From assembly GCA_019117005.1 (NCBI GenBank), contig DXAO01000007.1, positions 1 to 64,000 of the forward strand: a stretch of DNA of 64,000 nucleotides. The letters run 5' to 3'. The notes under the pieces were generated by a model that was not told where the DNA came from, did not search any database, and saw only the letters and a program-made list of their open reading frames with translations. Positions 1 through 9,685 of this stretch are shown here, piece after piece (the first letter of the stretch is position 1; every line of letters starts with the position of its first letter). The translations under genes were made by a program, and so were the position numbers. Origin of the DNA: Candidatus Collinsella stercoripullorum (GTDB lineage: Bacteria; Actinomycetota; Coriobacteriia; Coriobacteriales; Coriobacteriaceae).

Positions 1-404
1 AGGAGGCGGTGGCGCGCGAGCTCGCCTGGCGCGGGGCGGCAGATGCCGACGTCCTCGTCTACCTGGGCGAGCACGGGCTCGCCACGCATGCCGACCGTCG
101 CCTCGACCTTCTCGACGCCCGCTCGCGCGCCCGCCTGTCGGGTGCGCTCGCCCTCGCCGCGGCGCCCGCCGTCGCCGTGGTCGACCTCGGCGACCCGTTC
201 GTGCAGGGGCTCAGCGCCCGGGATGCGGAGCTGACCGTGTCCGCATGGCGCCGGGTCGCGCGGGCGCGCGGCTGCGCGGTGATCGCGTGCACGCCCGAGC
301 CCGCGGCTGCGCGCGCCGCGGATGCGGCCGTGGCCCTCGACATCCCCTCCGCCGAGGCGCTCGCCGCGCCCCGCCCGTCCCGACCCGAGGAGGCCCGCTC
401 ATGA
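1..404 (+). CDS. Degenerate ABC-transporter ATPase-like protein, C-terminal part (5' end outside window)
   Basis: The reading frame is open at the left edge, so only the last 134 or so codons are visible. The sequence resembles the second half of an ABC ATPase. LSGALALAAAPAVAVVDLGD sits where the signature helix and Walker B normally lie, but the signature reads LSGA rather than LSGGQ and there is no clear D-E pair, so it may not hydrolyse ATP. Its TGA overlaps the ATG of the next gene (ATGA), which indicates translational coupling with the YhgE/Pip membrane protein. That pairing supports a role as its cytoplasmic partner. The family call is tentative because the Walker A half is outside the window. 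Confidence 0.4.
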   Translation, partial: EAVARELAWRGAADADVLVYLGEHGLATHADRRLDLLDARSRARLSGALALAAAPAVAVVDLGDPFVQGLSARDAELTVSAWRRVARARGCAVIACTPEPAAARAADAAVALDIPSAEALAAPRPSRPEEARS

Positions 405-2923
405 GCACCCGCCGCATCCCCGACGCGCTGCGCGCGCTTCTGGCCCCCGTCGCGCGCGGCGGGAGGTCGCGTGCGCGCACCCTCGCGGTCGTCCTCGCGC
501 CCGCGGTCATCGTCCTGGTCCTCGCCGGCGCCCTCGCCCCGGCGCTCTCCGGCTCCACCGGGCGCATCCCGGTCGCCGTCGTGAACCTCGACGACGGGAC
601 GCGCGGCGACGACCTCGTCGACTCGCTGCTCGAATCCGGCGAGCTCGCATGGACCGTCGCGGACGAGTCCGAGGCCGAGCGGGGCCTGGCGGACGGCACC
701 TACGAGCTCGTTTTGAAGATCCCCGAGGACTACTCCGCCTGCGTGGCGAGCCTCGACGGCGCCGACCCGGTGAGGGCCGCCGTGGAGATCGTCTCGGACG
801 GCGGGGTGAACGCGCTGGCCACCGAGGCCGGGTCGGAGGCCCTCAAGCAGGTCCAGGCGCGCCTGCGCGCCGACCTGGGCGAGGAGTACCTGCTGTCGGT
901 CCTCGGCGACATGCGCGGCACCGGGTCGCGGCTCACCCTCACCGCCGACGGCACGGCCATGCTCGATGCGGGGTACGACGCGCTCGCCCAGGGGGCGGAC
1001 GCCGTCTCCGCGGGGCTGGGGCAGACGGCGACCGGGACCGCGGCGCTCGCCTCGGGCATCGACGGCATCGCCTCCGGCGTGGGCGGCCTGGGGACCGGGG
1101 CCGCGGCGCTCGCCGAGGGGCTCTCCGCCGTGAGCGGGCAGGCCGTGGGCCCGCTCGCCACGGGGGCGGACGCGCTCGCGGCGGGCCTCGACGGCGCGTC
1201 CACCGCCCTCGACGGCATGGGCACGGCGGTGAGCGCCGCGGGGTCCGCGATCGGGGAGTTCTCGGACGCCCTGGCCGCCAGCGGGTCCGACCTCGCGGAC
1301 GCGGGGCGCATCGCGCTCGAGGCGGCGCCCCATGCCGCCTCGCTCGCCGACGCGCTCCAGCGCGCGGACACCGCCGCCGGGGAGATGTCCTCCGCCGCCT
1401 CGGGGCTCGTGGGGGCCGTGGACGGCGCCCGGGATGCGGCCGCGTCCGCGAGCGCCCGCGCGACCTCGCTCGCCGGAGAGCTCGACAACGCGGATGACGG
1501 GGACCCCGGCATCCGGCAGGAGCTCGAGCGCCTCGATGCGGACGCCGACGCCCTCGACGAGCGCCTGAGGGAGCTCGCGGGCGGGGAGGGCCCCGTCGAC
1601 GCCGCCGAGCTCGCCGCCGTCGTGGAGGAGCTCGACGGCCTCTCCGCGCGGCGCGACGCCCTCGTCGAGCGGATGGGGGACGCCTCCGGGCAGGCGGCGT
1701 CGCTCGCGGCCATGGCCGGGGACGCGGCCGACGCCCTCGCCGGCACCGAGGCATCCCGTTCCGACCTCGCCGCGGCCCGGGACGCCTACGACGTCGCCCG
1801 CTCGGACGCGGCGGACGAGGCGGGGCAGGTGTGCGATATCGCCCGGCGCCTCGCCGAGCCGGTCGCCTCGGCCGCGGCGCGCGCCCTGGCGGTGCAGCAG
1901 GGCCTCGATGGGCTCGGCGGCCAGGTGGAGGCCCTGGGGTCGGGCGTCTCGGCGCTCGCCGGCCAGCTCTCCGCCGACGGCGCCGTCGGATCGGGCGCCG
2001 CGGGGCTGGCGACGGGGGTCCGCGCGCTCTCGGACGTCCTCGCCCCGTTCTCGACCGGTATGGAGCAGATAGCGACGGGCGGCGTCGCGCTCGCCGACGC
2101 GCTTTCCGCCGTCGGGCAGGGCGCCGGCGCGCTGGGCGAGGGGCTGTCGGCCATGGCGCAGGCCACCGGCGCGCTGGGCGACGGCGCGCTCCAGCTGAAG
2201 GACGGCTCGGCGCGCATCGTGGACACCGTGTCGTCGGCGGGCGAGAGCCTGTCCTCGGCATCCTCCGAGTACGCCGACCGCGCCGCCGCGGCGTCCTCGG
2301 CGGTCTCGTTCAGGAGCACCCGGATGCACGAGGCGTCCTCGGGCCTCGCCGCCGCGGCCCCCGCCCTCGCCGCCGGGGCCCTGTGGGTCGGCGCGCTGCT
2401 CGCCTCGCTGGCGCTCGTCCCCGCCGACGCGCGCGCCGCCATCGCGGGCAGGGGCGCGGAGGCCCTGGCCGCCCGCCTCGCGGCCCTGGTCGCCGCCTGC
2501 GCGGCGCAGGCCGTCCTCATCGGGGCGGCCCTCGCGCTCGCCGGCTCGGCCCCGGCCGACCCCGCGGCCTTCTGGGGCCTGCTCGCCGCCGGCGCGCTCG
2601 CCTGCGCCTCGATCGCGCAGCTCGTCCGCCTCGCCGCGCGCCGATACGCGGTCGCCGCCTCGGCGGCGCTGCTCGCGCTCCAGCTCGTCTGCGCGGGCCC
2701 CGTCATCCCGGCGTCGATGTCCGGCGGCGCGCTCGCCGCGCTCGGCGGCATCCTTCCGGCGCCCGTGCTCGCCGACGGCCTGCGCCGGGCGCTCGCGGGC
2801 TCCCCGGTGCCCGCGGGGGCGCTCGCCGCGCCGCTCGTCTGGGCCCTCGTCGCCTTCATCGGCTCCCTGCTGGTCCAGCGCGCACGGCTCCGCATCCGCC
2901 CGGAGCGCCTGGCCGCCCGGTAG
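401..2923 (+). CDS. YhgE/Pip family membrane protein (ABC-2-like)
   Basis: This 840-residue protein starts at ATG 401, overlapping the previous stop codon. One N-terminal membrane segment lies at about residues 28-48. It is followed by an extracytoplasmic domain with the family hallmarks PVAVVNLDDG and LVLKIPEDYS. Residues about 185-640 are Ala/Gly-rich helical repeats of the form L..G...L..G with no membrane segments. The last 200 residues hold about five or six hydrophobic segments typical of ABC-2 permeases. Known members were named for phage infection of lactococci, and others accompany secretion loci, but the general function is unresolved. The tight coupling to a degenerate ATPase-like gene suggests the two act as one envelope complex. 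Confidence 0.75.
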   Translation: MSTRRIPDALRALLAPVARGGRSRARTLAVVLAPAVIVLVLAGALAPALSGSTGRIPVAVVNLDDGTRGDDLVDSLLESGELAWTVADESEAERGLADGTYELVLKIPEDYSACVASLDGADPVRAAVEIVSDGGVNALATEAGSEALKQVQARLRADLGEEYLLSVLGDMRGTGSRLTLTADGTAMLDAGYDALAQGADAVSAGLGQTATGTAALASGIDGIASGVGGLGTGAAALAEGLSAVSGQAVGPLATGADALAAGLDGASTALDGMGTAVSAAGSAIGEFSDALAASGSDLADAGRIALEAAPHAASLADALQRADTAAGEMSSAASGLVGAVDGARDAAASASARATSLAGELDNADDGDPGIRQELERLDADADALDERLRELAGGEGPVDAAELAAVVEELDGLSARRDALVERMGDASGQAASLAAMAGDAADALAGTEASRSDLAAARDAYDVARSDAADEAGQVCDIARRLAEPVASAAARALAVQQGLDGLGGQVEALGSGVSALAGQLSADGAVGSGAAGLATGVRALSDVLAPFSTGMEQIATGGVALADALSAVGQGAGALGEGLSAMAQATGALGDGALQLKDGSARIVDTVSSAGESLSSASSEYADRAAAASSAVSFRSTRMHEASSGLAAAAPALAAGALWVGALLASLALVPADARAAIAGRGAEALAARLAALVAACAAQAVLIGAALALAGSAPADPAAFWGLLAAGALACASIAQLVRLAARRYAVAASAALLALQLVCAGPVIPASMSGGALAALGGILPAPVLADGLRRALAGSPVPAGALAAPLVWALVAFIGSLLVQRARLRIRPERLAAR

Positions 2924-3113
2924 GCGCCCCGCGGTCCGCGTCCCCCGCGACGGCCCCGTCGCGCGGGCGCCCCGCCGCCGGCGCGCCGTGCGGCGCCCGG
3001 CATCTCACGGGGTGCGGGGACCCGGGTTCCCGCGCGCCGCGTGCGCGCGGGCCGACCCGTCCGTGGTGATTCTCGGGTGGGCGGGTTCCCGGCCTCCCGC
3101 GTCGCGTCGAGTG

Positions 3114-3119
3114 TACAAT
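3114..3119 (+). promoter_or_regulatory. Candidate -10 box for metK
   Basis: TACAAT lies 63 bases before the metK ATG in the 258-base gap after the YhgE gene. No convincing -35 box is visible at 16-18 bases upstream. I looked for an SAM riboswitch in the leader and did not recognise one. Confidence 0.35.
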
Positions 3120-3181
3120 CTTCCCTTACAGCCCCGGTGGAATGGCAACGGTCGCCGGGCATCGTCATCGAAAGGGGCATC

Positions 3182-4462
3182 ATGCCAGACCAGCTTCGTT
3201 CCACCCAGGGACCCCGCAGCTACGTGTTCACCTCCGAGTCCGTGACGGAGGGCCATCCGGATAAGGTCGCCGACCAGATCTCCGACGCGGTCCTCGACGC
3301 CATCCTCGCCAAGGAGGCCAAGCTCGAGGCCCAGGGGTACGTCGACCACAAGGGCGTCCCGGCGTGCCTGGACAACGTCCGCTGCGCGTGCGAGACCCTC
3401 GTCACCACCGGTTCGGTCATCGTCACCGGCGAGATCCGCACCCAGGCCTACGTCGACGTCCAGAAGATCGCGCGCCGCGTGATCGAGCGCATCGGGTACA
3501 CGCGCGCCAAGTTCGGATTCGATTCCGAGACCTGCGGCGTCATCAACATGATCCATGAGCAGAGCCCCGACATCGCCGCCGGCGTGGACGAGAGCTTCGA
3601 CGCCCAGCACGGCGCCTCCGACCCGCTCGACCTGATCGGCGCGGGGGACCAGGGCATGATGTTCGGCTACGCCTCGAGGGAGACCTCGACGCTCATGCCC
3701 ATGCCGCATTACCTGGCGAGCCGCCTCGCGGAGCGCCTGGCCGCCGTCCGCCACGACGGGACCCTGCCGTATCTCCGCCCGGACGGCAAGACGCAGGTGA
3801 CCGTCCGCTACGAGGACGACCGCCCCGTCGCCGTCGAGACCGTCGTCATCTCCACCCAGCACGCCCCCGAGGTCGAGTCCATGGACCGCATCCGCGAGGA
3901 CCTCGTGGCGCAGGTCATCGCCCCGGTGATGGACGCCGAGGGGATCGCCTGGCGCGATGCCGTGATCTACGTGAACCCCACCGGCCGCTTCGTCGTGGGC
4001 GGCCCCATGGGCGACACCGGCCTCACGGGGCGCAAGATCATCGTCGACACCTACGGCGGCATGGGGCGCCACGGCGGCGGCGCCTTCTCCGGCAAGGACT
4101 GCACCAAGGTCGACCGCTCCGCGGCCTACGCCGCGCGCTGGGTCGCCAAGAACGTGGTGGCGGCCGGGCTCGCCGACCGCTGCGAGGTCCAGTTCGCCTA
4201 CGCCATCGGCGTCGCGCACCCGCTGTCGCTCATGGTGGACACCTTCGGCACCGGCCGCGTGCCCGAGGCGGATATCGAGCGCGCCGTCTCCGAGGTCTTC
4301 GACCTGCGTCCGGGCGCCATCATCCGCGACCTCGACCTGCGCCGCCCCATCTACGAGAAGACGGCCTCCTACGGCCACTTCGGCCGCGAGGACCCCGATT
4401 TCTCCTGGGAGCGCTGCGACCGCGTGGACGAGCTGCGCGCAGCCTGCGGCATCTCCGAGTAG
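3182..4462 (+). CDS. metK: S-adenosylmethionine synthetase
   Basis: MetK makes S-adenosylmethionine from methionine and ATP in the cytoplasm. The 426-residue product carries the N-terminal signature [20 protein letters not shown], where His and Asp bind ATP and metal, the central GAGDQG motif, and the C-terminal GGGAFSGKD loop that binds phosphate. Length is slightly above the usual 380-400 because of a short N-terminal extension and internal inserts. ATG 3182 is chosen because GAAAGGGG lies just upstream and because the protein begins close to the conserved domain. priA follows nine bases after the stop and is probably cotranscribed. Confidence 0.97.
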   Translation: MPDQLRSTQGPRSYVFTSESVTEGHPDKVADQISDAVLDAILAKEAKLEAQGYVDHKGVPACLDNVRCACETLVTTGSVIVTGEIRTQAYVDVQKIARRVIERIGYTRAKFGFDSETCGVINMIHEQSPDIAAGVDESFDAQHGASDPLDLIGAGDQGMMFGYASRETSTLMPMPHYLASRLAERLAAVRHDGTLPYLRPDGKTQVTVRYEDDRPVAVETVVISTQHAPEVESMDRIREDLVAQVIAPVMDAEGIAWRDAVIYVNPTGRFVVGGPMGDTGLTGRKIIVDTYGGMGRHGGGAFSGKDCTKVDRSAAYAARWVAKNVVAAGLADRCEVQFAYAIGVAHPLSLMVDTFGTGRVPEADIERAVSEVFDLRPGAIIRDLDLRRPIYEKTASYGHFGREDPDFSWERCDRVDELRAACGISE

Positions 4463-4471
4463 GCGCGGCGC

Positions 4472-6904
4472 ATGGCCTGCCAGCCGTCCCTGTTCCCGTC
4501 CGGTGCGGGCGCGCCGGACGCGCGCCCGGCAGCCGATGGGGCCCCGAGGTCCCGCGAGCGCTGGGCCGGCTTCGTCTCGGTCGTGGTCGACATCCCGGCG
4601 CGGGCGCTTTCCGAGCCCTTCGCCTACGCGGTCCCCGAGCGGCTGGCCGACGACGTCGACGTCGCCTGCGCGGTGCTCGTCCCGTTCGGGCGCCGCGCGG
4701 CCGTGGGCTACGTCGTCGCCCGTGCGGACGACCTTTCGGGCCTCCCCGGCGCCGAGGGGCTGGACCCCGCGCGCGTCCGCCCCGTCTCCGCGCTGCTCTC
4801 CGCGCGCGCCTTCTCCGCCGGCGCCCCCGCGCTCGCATCGTGGATCAGCCGCGAGTACGTGGCGCCGCTCGCCGAGTGCCTGCGCCTGTTCCTCCCCCCG
4901 GGGGGCTCTCCGAGGCTGCGCCGCGCCGCGGACGGCTCCTGGGAGCTCGAGCCCCCGGCGGTGGGGGAGGCCCGCGAGCGCGTGGTCTCCCTCACGCCCG
5001 AGGGCCTCGACTACGAGCCACCCGCCAACGCGACGCGCCAGCGCATGCTCATGGAGGCGCTCTCCTGCGGCCCGGTGACCACCCGCGAGCTGAACCTGCT
5101 CTACACGGACCTGTCCGCGGCCATCCGCACCCTGCGCGACCGCGGGGTGGTCCGCGTGGACGAGCGCCGCGCCTGGCGCGCGCCGGACGGGGGGACCACC
5201 CTCTCGTCCGCGCGCGCCTGCGCCCCGGTCGAGCTCACCGCCGGGCAGCGCGCGGCCCTCGACGCCATCGAGGCGGCGCGCGAGGCCGGTTCGGGCGACG
5301 TCGTCCTCATCGACGGCGTGACGGGCTCGGGCAAGACCGAGGTCTACCTCGCCGCCATCGAGCGGGTCCTCGCCGCGGGGCGCTCCGCGTGCGTGCTCGT
5401 GCCGGAGATCTCGCTCACCGCGCAGACCGTGGGCCGCTTCCGCTCGCGGTTCGGGGACACGGTGGCGGTCTTCCACTCGCGCCTGTCGGCCGGCGAGCGC
5501 CGCGACCAATGGGACATGGTGTTCGAGGGCGCGGCCCGCGTCGTGGTGGGCGCCCGCTCGGCGCTGTTCTGCCCGTTCCCGGACCTGGGGATCGTCATCA
5601 TCGACGAGGAGCACGAGTCGTCCTACAAGCAGGGCTCGAGCCCGCGCTACCATGCGCGCGAGGTCGCGGCGCGGCTCGCCCGCGACTGCGGGTGCCCGCT
5701 CGTGCTCGGTTCGGCCACCCCTTCCGCCGAGGCGCTCGCCCGGTGCCGTGCCGGCTCCCATCGGGGCCAGCGGTGGCTCCGCGTCGAGATGCCGGAGCGC
5801 GCGGGCGCCGGGCGGCTCCCCGAGGTCGTCGTCGCCGACCTGCGCCGCGAGTTCTCGAGCGGGGCGCGCTCCATGTTCTCGCGGCCGCTGCGCGAGGCGC
5901 TCGCCGAGGTGGTCGAGCGCCGCGAGAAGGCGGTGCTGCTGCACAACCGCCGCGGGTTCGCCCCCTTCCTCATGTGCCGCGAGTGCGGCTGCGTCCCCAC
6001 CTGCGAGCACTGCTCCACCGCGCTCACCTACCACGAGCGCACCCATACGCTCGAGTGCCACACCTGCGGGGCGGTGACGCGCGTGCGCCCCTATCCCGCC
6101 CCCGGCAGCGCCTGCCCGGCGTGCGGCAGCCGCTACCTGGCCAAGATGGGCGTCGGCACCCAGCAGGTCGAGGACGCGCTCGCCGCCGTGCTCCCCGCCG
6201 ACGTCCCCGTCATCCGCATGGACGCGGACTCCACGCGCGGGAAGGACGCGCACAAGCGCCTGCTCGAGGAGTTCGACGCGGCGGACTGCGCCGTGCTCCT
6301 CGGCACCCAGATGATCGCGAAGGGGCTCGATTTCCCCGAGGTGACGCTCGTCGGCGTCGTGATGGCGGACTACGCGCTCAAGATGCCCGACTTCCGCGCC
6401 TCCGAGCGCGCCTTCGACCTGCTCGAGCAGGTCGCGGGCCGCGCCGGCCGCGGCGAGCGCCCCGGGCGCGTCATCATCCAGACCTACCTGCCCGACGACC
6501 CCGTCATACGGGCGGTCGCCGCGCACGACCGCTCGATCTACGCCGAGGCGGACGCCGCCCAGCGCCGCGAGGCGCTCTACCCGCCCTACGTGCGCCTGAC
6601 GAACGTCATCGTGCGCGGGAAGGACGCCCGGTCCGCGCGCGGCTACATCGACCGCCTCGCCGCCGAGGTGCGCGCCCGCATCGCCGCGCTCGCGCCGGCG
6701 GCGGGCGGGCTCGACCGCCCCGTCGTCCTGGGTCCGGTGAGCTGCGTGATCGAGCGGGCGAAGGACCGCTACCGCTTCCATTTCCTCGTCAAGGCGCCGC
6801 TCGAGGCGGATGTCTCGCCCCTCGTGGCCGACGCCCTCGCGCAGACGCCCCCGCCCGCGGGCGTGGGCGTCGCCGTGGACGTGGACGCCTACGACCTCAT
6901 GTGA
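4472..6904 (+). CDS. priA: Primosomal replication restart helicase PriA
   Basis: PriA is a 3'-to-5' superfamily 2 helicase that reloads the replisome at stalled forks. The 810-residue protein has an N-terminal DNA-binding region (about 30-230), Walker A GVTGSGKTEVYL, the DEEH Walker B box, and the ATPase lobe. Between the helicase lobes lies the zinc cluster made of CRECGC, CEHC, CHTCG and CPACG, which provides all eight expected cysteines. GTQMIAKGLDFP and the QVAGRAGRGERPG stretch are the late helicase motifs. All residues needed for activity appear present. It follows metK by nine bases and converges on the downstream acyltransferase gene. Confidence 0.97.
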   Translation: MACQPSLFPSGAGAPDARPAADGAPRSRERWAGFVSVVVDIPARALSEPFAYAVPERLADDVDVACAVLVPFGRRAAVGYVVARADDLSGLPGAEGLDPARVRPVSALLSARAFSAGAPALASWISREYVAPLAECLRLFLPPGGSPRLRRAADGSWELEPPAVGEARERVVSLTPEGLDYEPPANATRQRMLMEALSCGPVTTRELNLLYTDLSAAIRTLRDRGVVRVDERRAWRAPDGGTTLSSARACAPVELTAGQRAALDAIEAAREAGSGDVVLIDGVTGSGKTEVYLAAIERVLAAGRSACVLVPEISLTAQTVGRFRSRFGDTVAVFHSRLSAGERRDQWDMVFEGAARVVVGARSALFCPFPDLGIVIIDEEHESSYKQGSSPRYHAREVAARLARDCGCPLVLGSATPSAEALARCRAGSHRGQRWLRVEMPERAGAGRLPEVVVADLRREFSSGARSMFSRPLREALAEVVERREKAVLLHNRRGFAPFLMCRECGCVPTCEHCSTALTYHERTHTLECHTCGAVTRVRPYPAPGSACPACGSRYLAKMGVGTQQVEDALAAVLPADVPVIRMDADSTRGKDAHKRLLEEFDAADCAVLLGTQMIAKGLDFPEVTLVGVVMADYALKMPDFRASERAFDLLEQVAGRAGRGERPGRVIIQTYLPDDPVIRAVAAHDRSIYAEADAAQRREALYPPYVRLTNVIVRGKDARSARGYIDRLAAEVRARIAALAPAAGGLDRPVVLGPVSCVIERAKDRYRFHFLVKAPLEADVSPLVADALAQTPPPAGVGVAVDVDAYDLM

Positions 6905-6940
6905 GCCGCCTGCGCACCGTTGCCGGCGGCGCGAGCCGTC

Positions 6941-8005
6941 CTACTCCCAGCCCATGGTCCCTTGGAGGACCATGGTGACGATGAGGAGCAGGGCGAGCGC
7001 GGTCCCGAGCGCCTCCCGCGATGCGCTTCCCGGGCCCTCGGGGATGCGCGCCAGCGCGCACACGCGGTCGACGAGGCGGTCCCATAGGCGGGCGAACGGG
7101 ACGCTCCCCAGGATCGCGCAGGTGGCGAGGGTGGCCACCAGGCTCGCCGCGCCCACGGGGGAGAGCAGGGCCGCCGGCGCGGGGAGGACCTTGACGAAGG
7201 CCAGCGTGGCGAATCGGTGGAAGAGGTAGATGGGCAGCGACCGCGCGCCCCATCCGGTGACGGCGGGCAGCCTGCGGTCGGGGAGCGCGAGCACGAGGCC
7301 GACCGAGGCGACCAGGGCGATGGCGAGGACCGCCATGCGGCGCGCCAGGCCGGCCGCGAGGCCGTCGCGGTAGGCGTACATCATCACATCGCGCTCTCCC
7401 ACGCCGAACAGGGCGACCGCCGCGACCGCGGCGGCGATCCCCACGGCGAGCATCGCCGCCCCGACGCGCCGCCGCCCCTCGATCGAGCCTTCGTCCACGC
7501 CGCGGCTCCTCAGACGGTATCCGAGTAGGAAGAACGGGTAGAACGCTATCGTGCGCATGAGGGAGAGGTCGTTGCCGATCTCGGGTGCGAAGCCGGATGC
7601 GAGGGCCGCCGCCGTGCACAGCGGCAGTGCGAGCCTGAAGCTCGCGACGAACGGAAGGGTGAGCCGCCAGCAGATGAGCGACAGGAGGTACCAGAAGGAG
7701 TAGTACGGGTCGAGCAGCGACGGAGCCGCCCCGGTCGCCGCGACCACGAGGCAGGTCATGAGCCCGTTGGCCAGGACGTACATGGCGAGCAGGCGCGCCG
7801 CCCCGCGCGCGTTGCGGGCGAGGTCCACACCGCTCAGGTACCCGGATATGAGGACGAAAGCCGGCATATGGAACACGTAGAGCGCGAGCACGAGGGTCGA
7901 CACCCCCGCGTCCTCGCGGTACTGCCATAGGAAGTGGCCCAGGACGACCAGGATGATGAGAGCGCCTTTCGCGTTGTCGAGGCGCAGCGAGCGACTAGAC
8001 TGCAT
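6941..8005 (-). CDS. Membrane acyltransferase, acyltransferase 3 / COG3594-like
   Basis: This 354-residue polytopic membrane protein opens with RLDNAKGALIILVVLGHFL, the hallmark of the acyltransferase 3 group related to NolL and fucose 4-O-acetylase. The catalytic-type His lies in the first membrane helix. About ten hydrophobic segments follow through to the C-terminus. Such enzymes move acetyl or other acyl groups onto envelope sugars, and the acceptor here cannot be told from the sequence. The gene is monocistronic, convergent with priA (36-base gap) and divergent from def. ATG 8005 (complement) starts directly before the conserved motif. Confidence 0.8.
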   Translation of the reverse strand: MQSSRSLRLDNAKGALIILVVLGHFLWQYREDAGVSTLVLALYVFHMPAFVLISGYLSGVDLARNARGAARLLAMYVLANGLMTCLVVAATGAAPSLLDPYYSFWYLLSLICWRLTLPFVASFRLALPLCTAAALASGFAPEIGNDLSLMRTIAFYPFFLLGYRLRSRGVDEGSIEGRRRVGAAMLAVGIAAAVAAVALFGVGERDVMMYAYRDGLAAGLARRMAVLAIALVASVGLVLALPDRRLPAVTGWGARSLPIYLFHRFATLAFVKVLPAPAALLSPVGAASLVATLATCAILGSVPFARLWDRLVDRVCALARIPEGPGSASREALGTALALLLIVTMVLQGTMGWE

Positions 8006-8080
8006 GGATCCCCCCCCAAAGACATCCCCCGTTGAATGTGTGCAGCGGCCTCAGGAGGCCGAAGCGCACGCGCGCACCTC

Positions 8081-8086
8081 TATAAT
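8081..8086 (+). promoter_or_regulatory. Candidate -10 box for def-fmt-rsmB
   Basis: A perfect TATAAT lies 65 bases before the def start in the 145-base divergent gap. The -35 position has no good match, as expected if activity depends mainly on the -10. Confidence 0.5.
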
Positions 8087-8150
8087 TATGCAAAACGAGT
8101 ACACCCGGCCGCCGGCGATCGGCGCGCCCGGCCTCATGAAAGGACCGGAT

Positions 8151-8687
8151 ATGGAGATGAACGGCATCGTCCTGTCGCCCGACCCGCGCCTGCGGCAGGA
8201 GTGCGCCGAGATCGAGGAGATCACGCCCGCCCTCGAGCGCCTCGTGGAGCGTATGAAGGGGCAGATGTTCGAGAACAACGGCTGCGGCCTGGCCGCCCCG
8301 CAGGTGGGCGAGCTCATCCAGCTCGTGATCATCGACACCGAGTACACCGGCGAGGCGGACTACGACCCCTTCGTGCTCATCAACCCGCGCATCGTCGAGC
8401 AGTCCGACTCCACCTTCACCTTCAACGAGGGGTGCCTGTCCATCCCCGGCATCAACGTGGAGATCGAGCGCGCCGACCATGTCGCGGTGGAGGCCTACGA
8501 CCTGAACGGGGACCTCATGCGCTACGAGGCGGACGGCGACCTGCTGTGCGTCTGCCTGCAGCACGAGATCGACCACCTGCACGGCATCACGATGTTCGAG
8601 CGCCTGTCGCCGATGAAGCGCATCGCGGCCATGCGGGACTACCAGCAGGCGCGCGCCCGCGGCGCCAAGCCGGGCGACACCGAGTAG
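8151..8687 (+). CDS. def: Peptide deformylase
   Basis: This metalloenzyme removes the formyl group from the N-terminal methionine of new proteins. The 178-residue product has all three signatures: GCGLAAPQVG, EGCLSIP (metal-binding Cys) and HEIDH (two metal-binding His and the catalytic Glu). ATG 8151 is preferred because AAAGGA lies eight bases upstream; in-frame ATGs at 8136 and 8157 are alternatives. It is followed after 68 bases by fmt, which encodes the enzyme that adds the same formyl group to initiator tRNA. This is a common operon pairing. Confidence 0.97.
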   Translation: MEMNGIVLSPDPRLRQECAEIEEITPALERLVERMKGQMFENNGCGLAAPQVGELIQLVIIDTEYTGEADYDPFVLINPRIVEQSDSTFTFNEGCLSIPGINVEIERADHVAVEAYDLNGDLMRYEADGDLLCVCLQHEIDHLHGITMFERLSPMKRIAAMRDYQQARARGAKPGDTE

Positions 8688-8755
8688 GCGCCGCCCTCGC
8701 ACTACGGATTCCATCGGGCGGGCGGTGCCGACCCCGCCCGGAAAGGGGGCGCGGT

Positions 8756-9685
8756 ATGCGCGTCGTGTTCATGGGGACGCCGGATTTCGCCGTCCCGACC
8801 CTGAAGAAGCTGGCCGCCTCCTTCGAGGTGGCCCTCGTCCTCACGCGCCCGGATGCGGTGCGCGGGCGCGGCAGGCGCCTCGAGCCCTCGCCGGTCAAGG
8901 CGGCCGCGCTCGAGCTCGGCCTCCCGGTCATGGAGGCGAAGCGCATGACGCCCGAGGTGCTCGACGCCCTGCGCGCGGCGGGGGCCGACGTGTTCTGCGT
9001 GGCGGCCTACGGGTGCATCCTGCCCGACGAGGTGCTCACCATGGTCCCCGCCGGCTGCGTGAACGTGCACGCCTCGCTGCTGCCCCGCTGGCGCGGCGCG
9101 GCCCCCATCCAGCGCTGCATCCTCGCGGGGGACGCCACGGCGGGCGTCTCCATCATGCGCATCGGCCACGGGGTCGACACCGGGGCCTACTGCGCCCAGG
9201 CGAGCTGCCCCGTCCCCGGGAAGACCGCCGACGAGCTCACGGCCGACCTCGCCCGCCTCGGGGCCGACCTGCTCGCGGAGACGCTGCCCTCCATCGTGGA
9301 CGGCACCGCCGTGTGGACCGAGCAGGACGAGGCACTCGTGACCCACGCCGCCAAGATCGAGAAATCCGAGCTGTGGCTCGACCCCCGGACCACGGCGGGG
9401 GAGAACGTCCGCCGCGCCCTGGCCTCCTCCGATGCCGCGCCCGCCCGCTGCCGCGTCGCGGGCCGCGCGGTCCGCGTGCTGCGCGCGGTCCCCGTGCCGG
9501 CGGGCGAGGCGGCCGTCCCCGCGCCGGGCGCCTTCGCGGTCCGCGGCCGCCGCGTGCTGCTGGGCTGCGCCGACGGCGCGTTCGAGCCGACCGAGGTCAA
9601 GCCGGACGGCAAGCGCGCCATGGAGGCGTCCGCCTGGGCGGCGGGCCTCCAGGCCAAGGAGGGCTGCTGGGAGCGCCTCTCGTGA
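8756..9685 (+). CDS. fmt: Methionyl-tRNA formyltransferase
   Basis: The enzyme transfers a formyl group from 10-formyl-tetrahydrofolate to Met-tRNA(fMet). The 309-residue product starts MRVVFMGTPDFAV, a typical formyltransferase beta strand. It carries the active-site block NVHASLLPRWRGAAPIQR followed by GHGVDTG, and has a C-terminal OB-like tRNA-binding domain from about 205. GGAAAGGGGG precedes the ATG. The TGA overlaps the GTG of rsmB, so the two are translationally coupled. Confidence 0.97.
   Translation: MRVVFMGTPDFAVPTLKKLAASFEVALVLTRPDAVRGRGRRLEPSPVKAAALELGLPVMEAKRMTPEVLDALRAAGADVFCVAAYGCILPDEVLTMVPAGCVNVHASLLPRWRGAAPIQRCILAGDATAGVSIMRIGHGVDTGAYCAQASCPVPGKTADELTADLARLGADLLAETLPSIVDGTAVWTEQDEALVTHAAKIEKSELWLDPRTTAGENVRRALASSDAAPARCRVAGRAVRVLRAVPVPAGEAAVPAPGAFAVRGRRVLLGCADGAFEPTEVKPDGKRAMEASAWAAGLQAKEGCWERLS

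Noticed and set aside
3060-3181. Possible SAM riboswitch before metK
   Set aside because: The leader is short, and none of the conserved SAM-I, SAM-II or SAM-IV core sequences could be recognised.
3005-6781. Open frame of over 1200 codons on the minus strand opposite metK and priA
   Set aside because: Composition is typical of an antisense frame in GC-rich DNA (His, Arg, Gly and Val-rich, no domain). metK and priA on the plus strand carry all their motifs.
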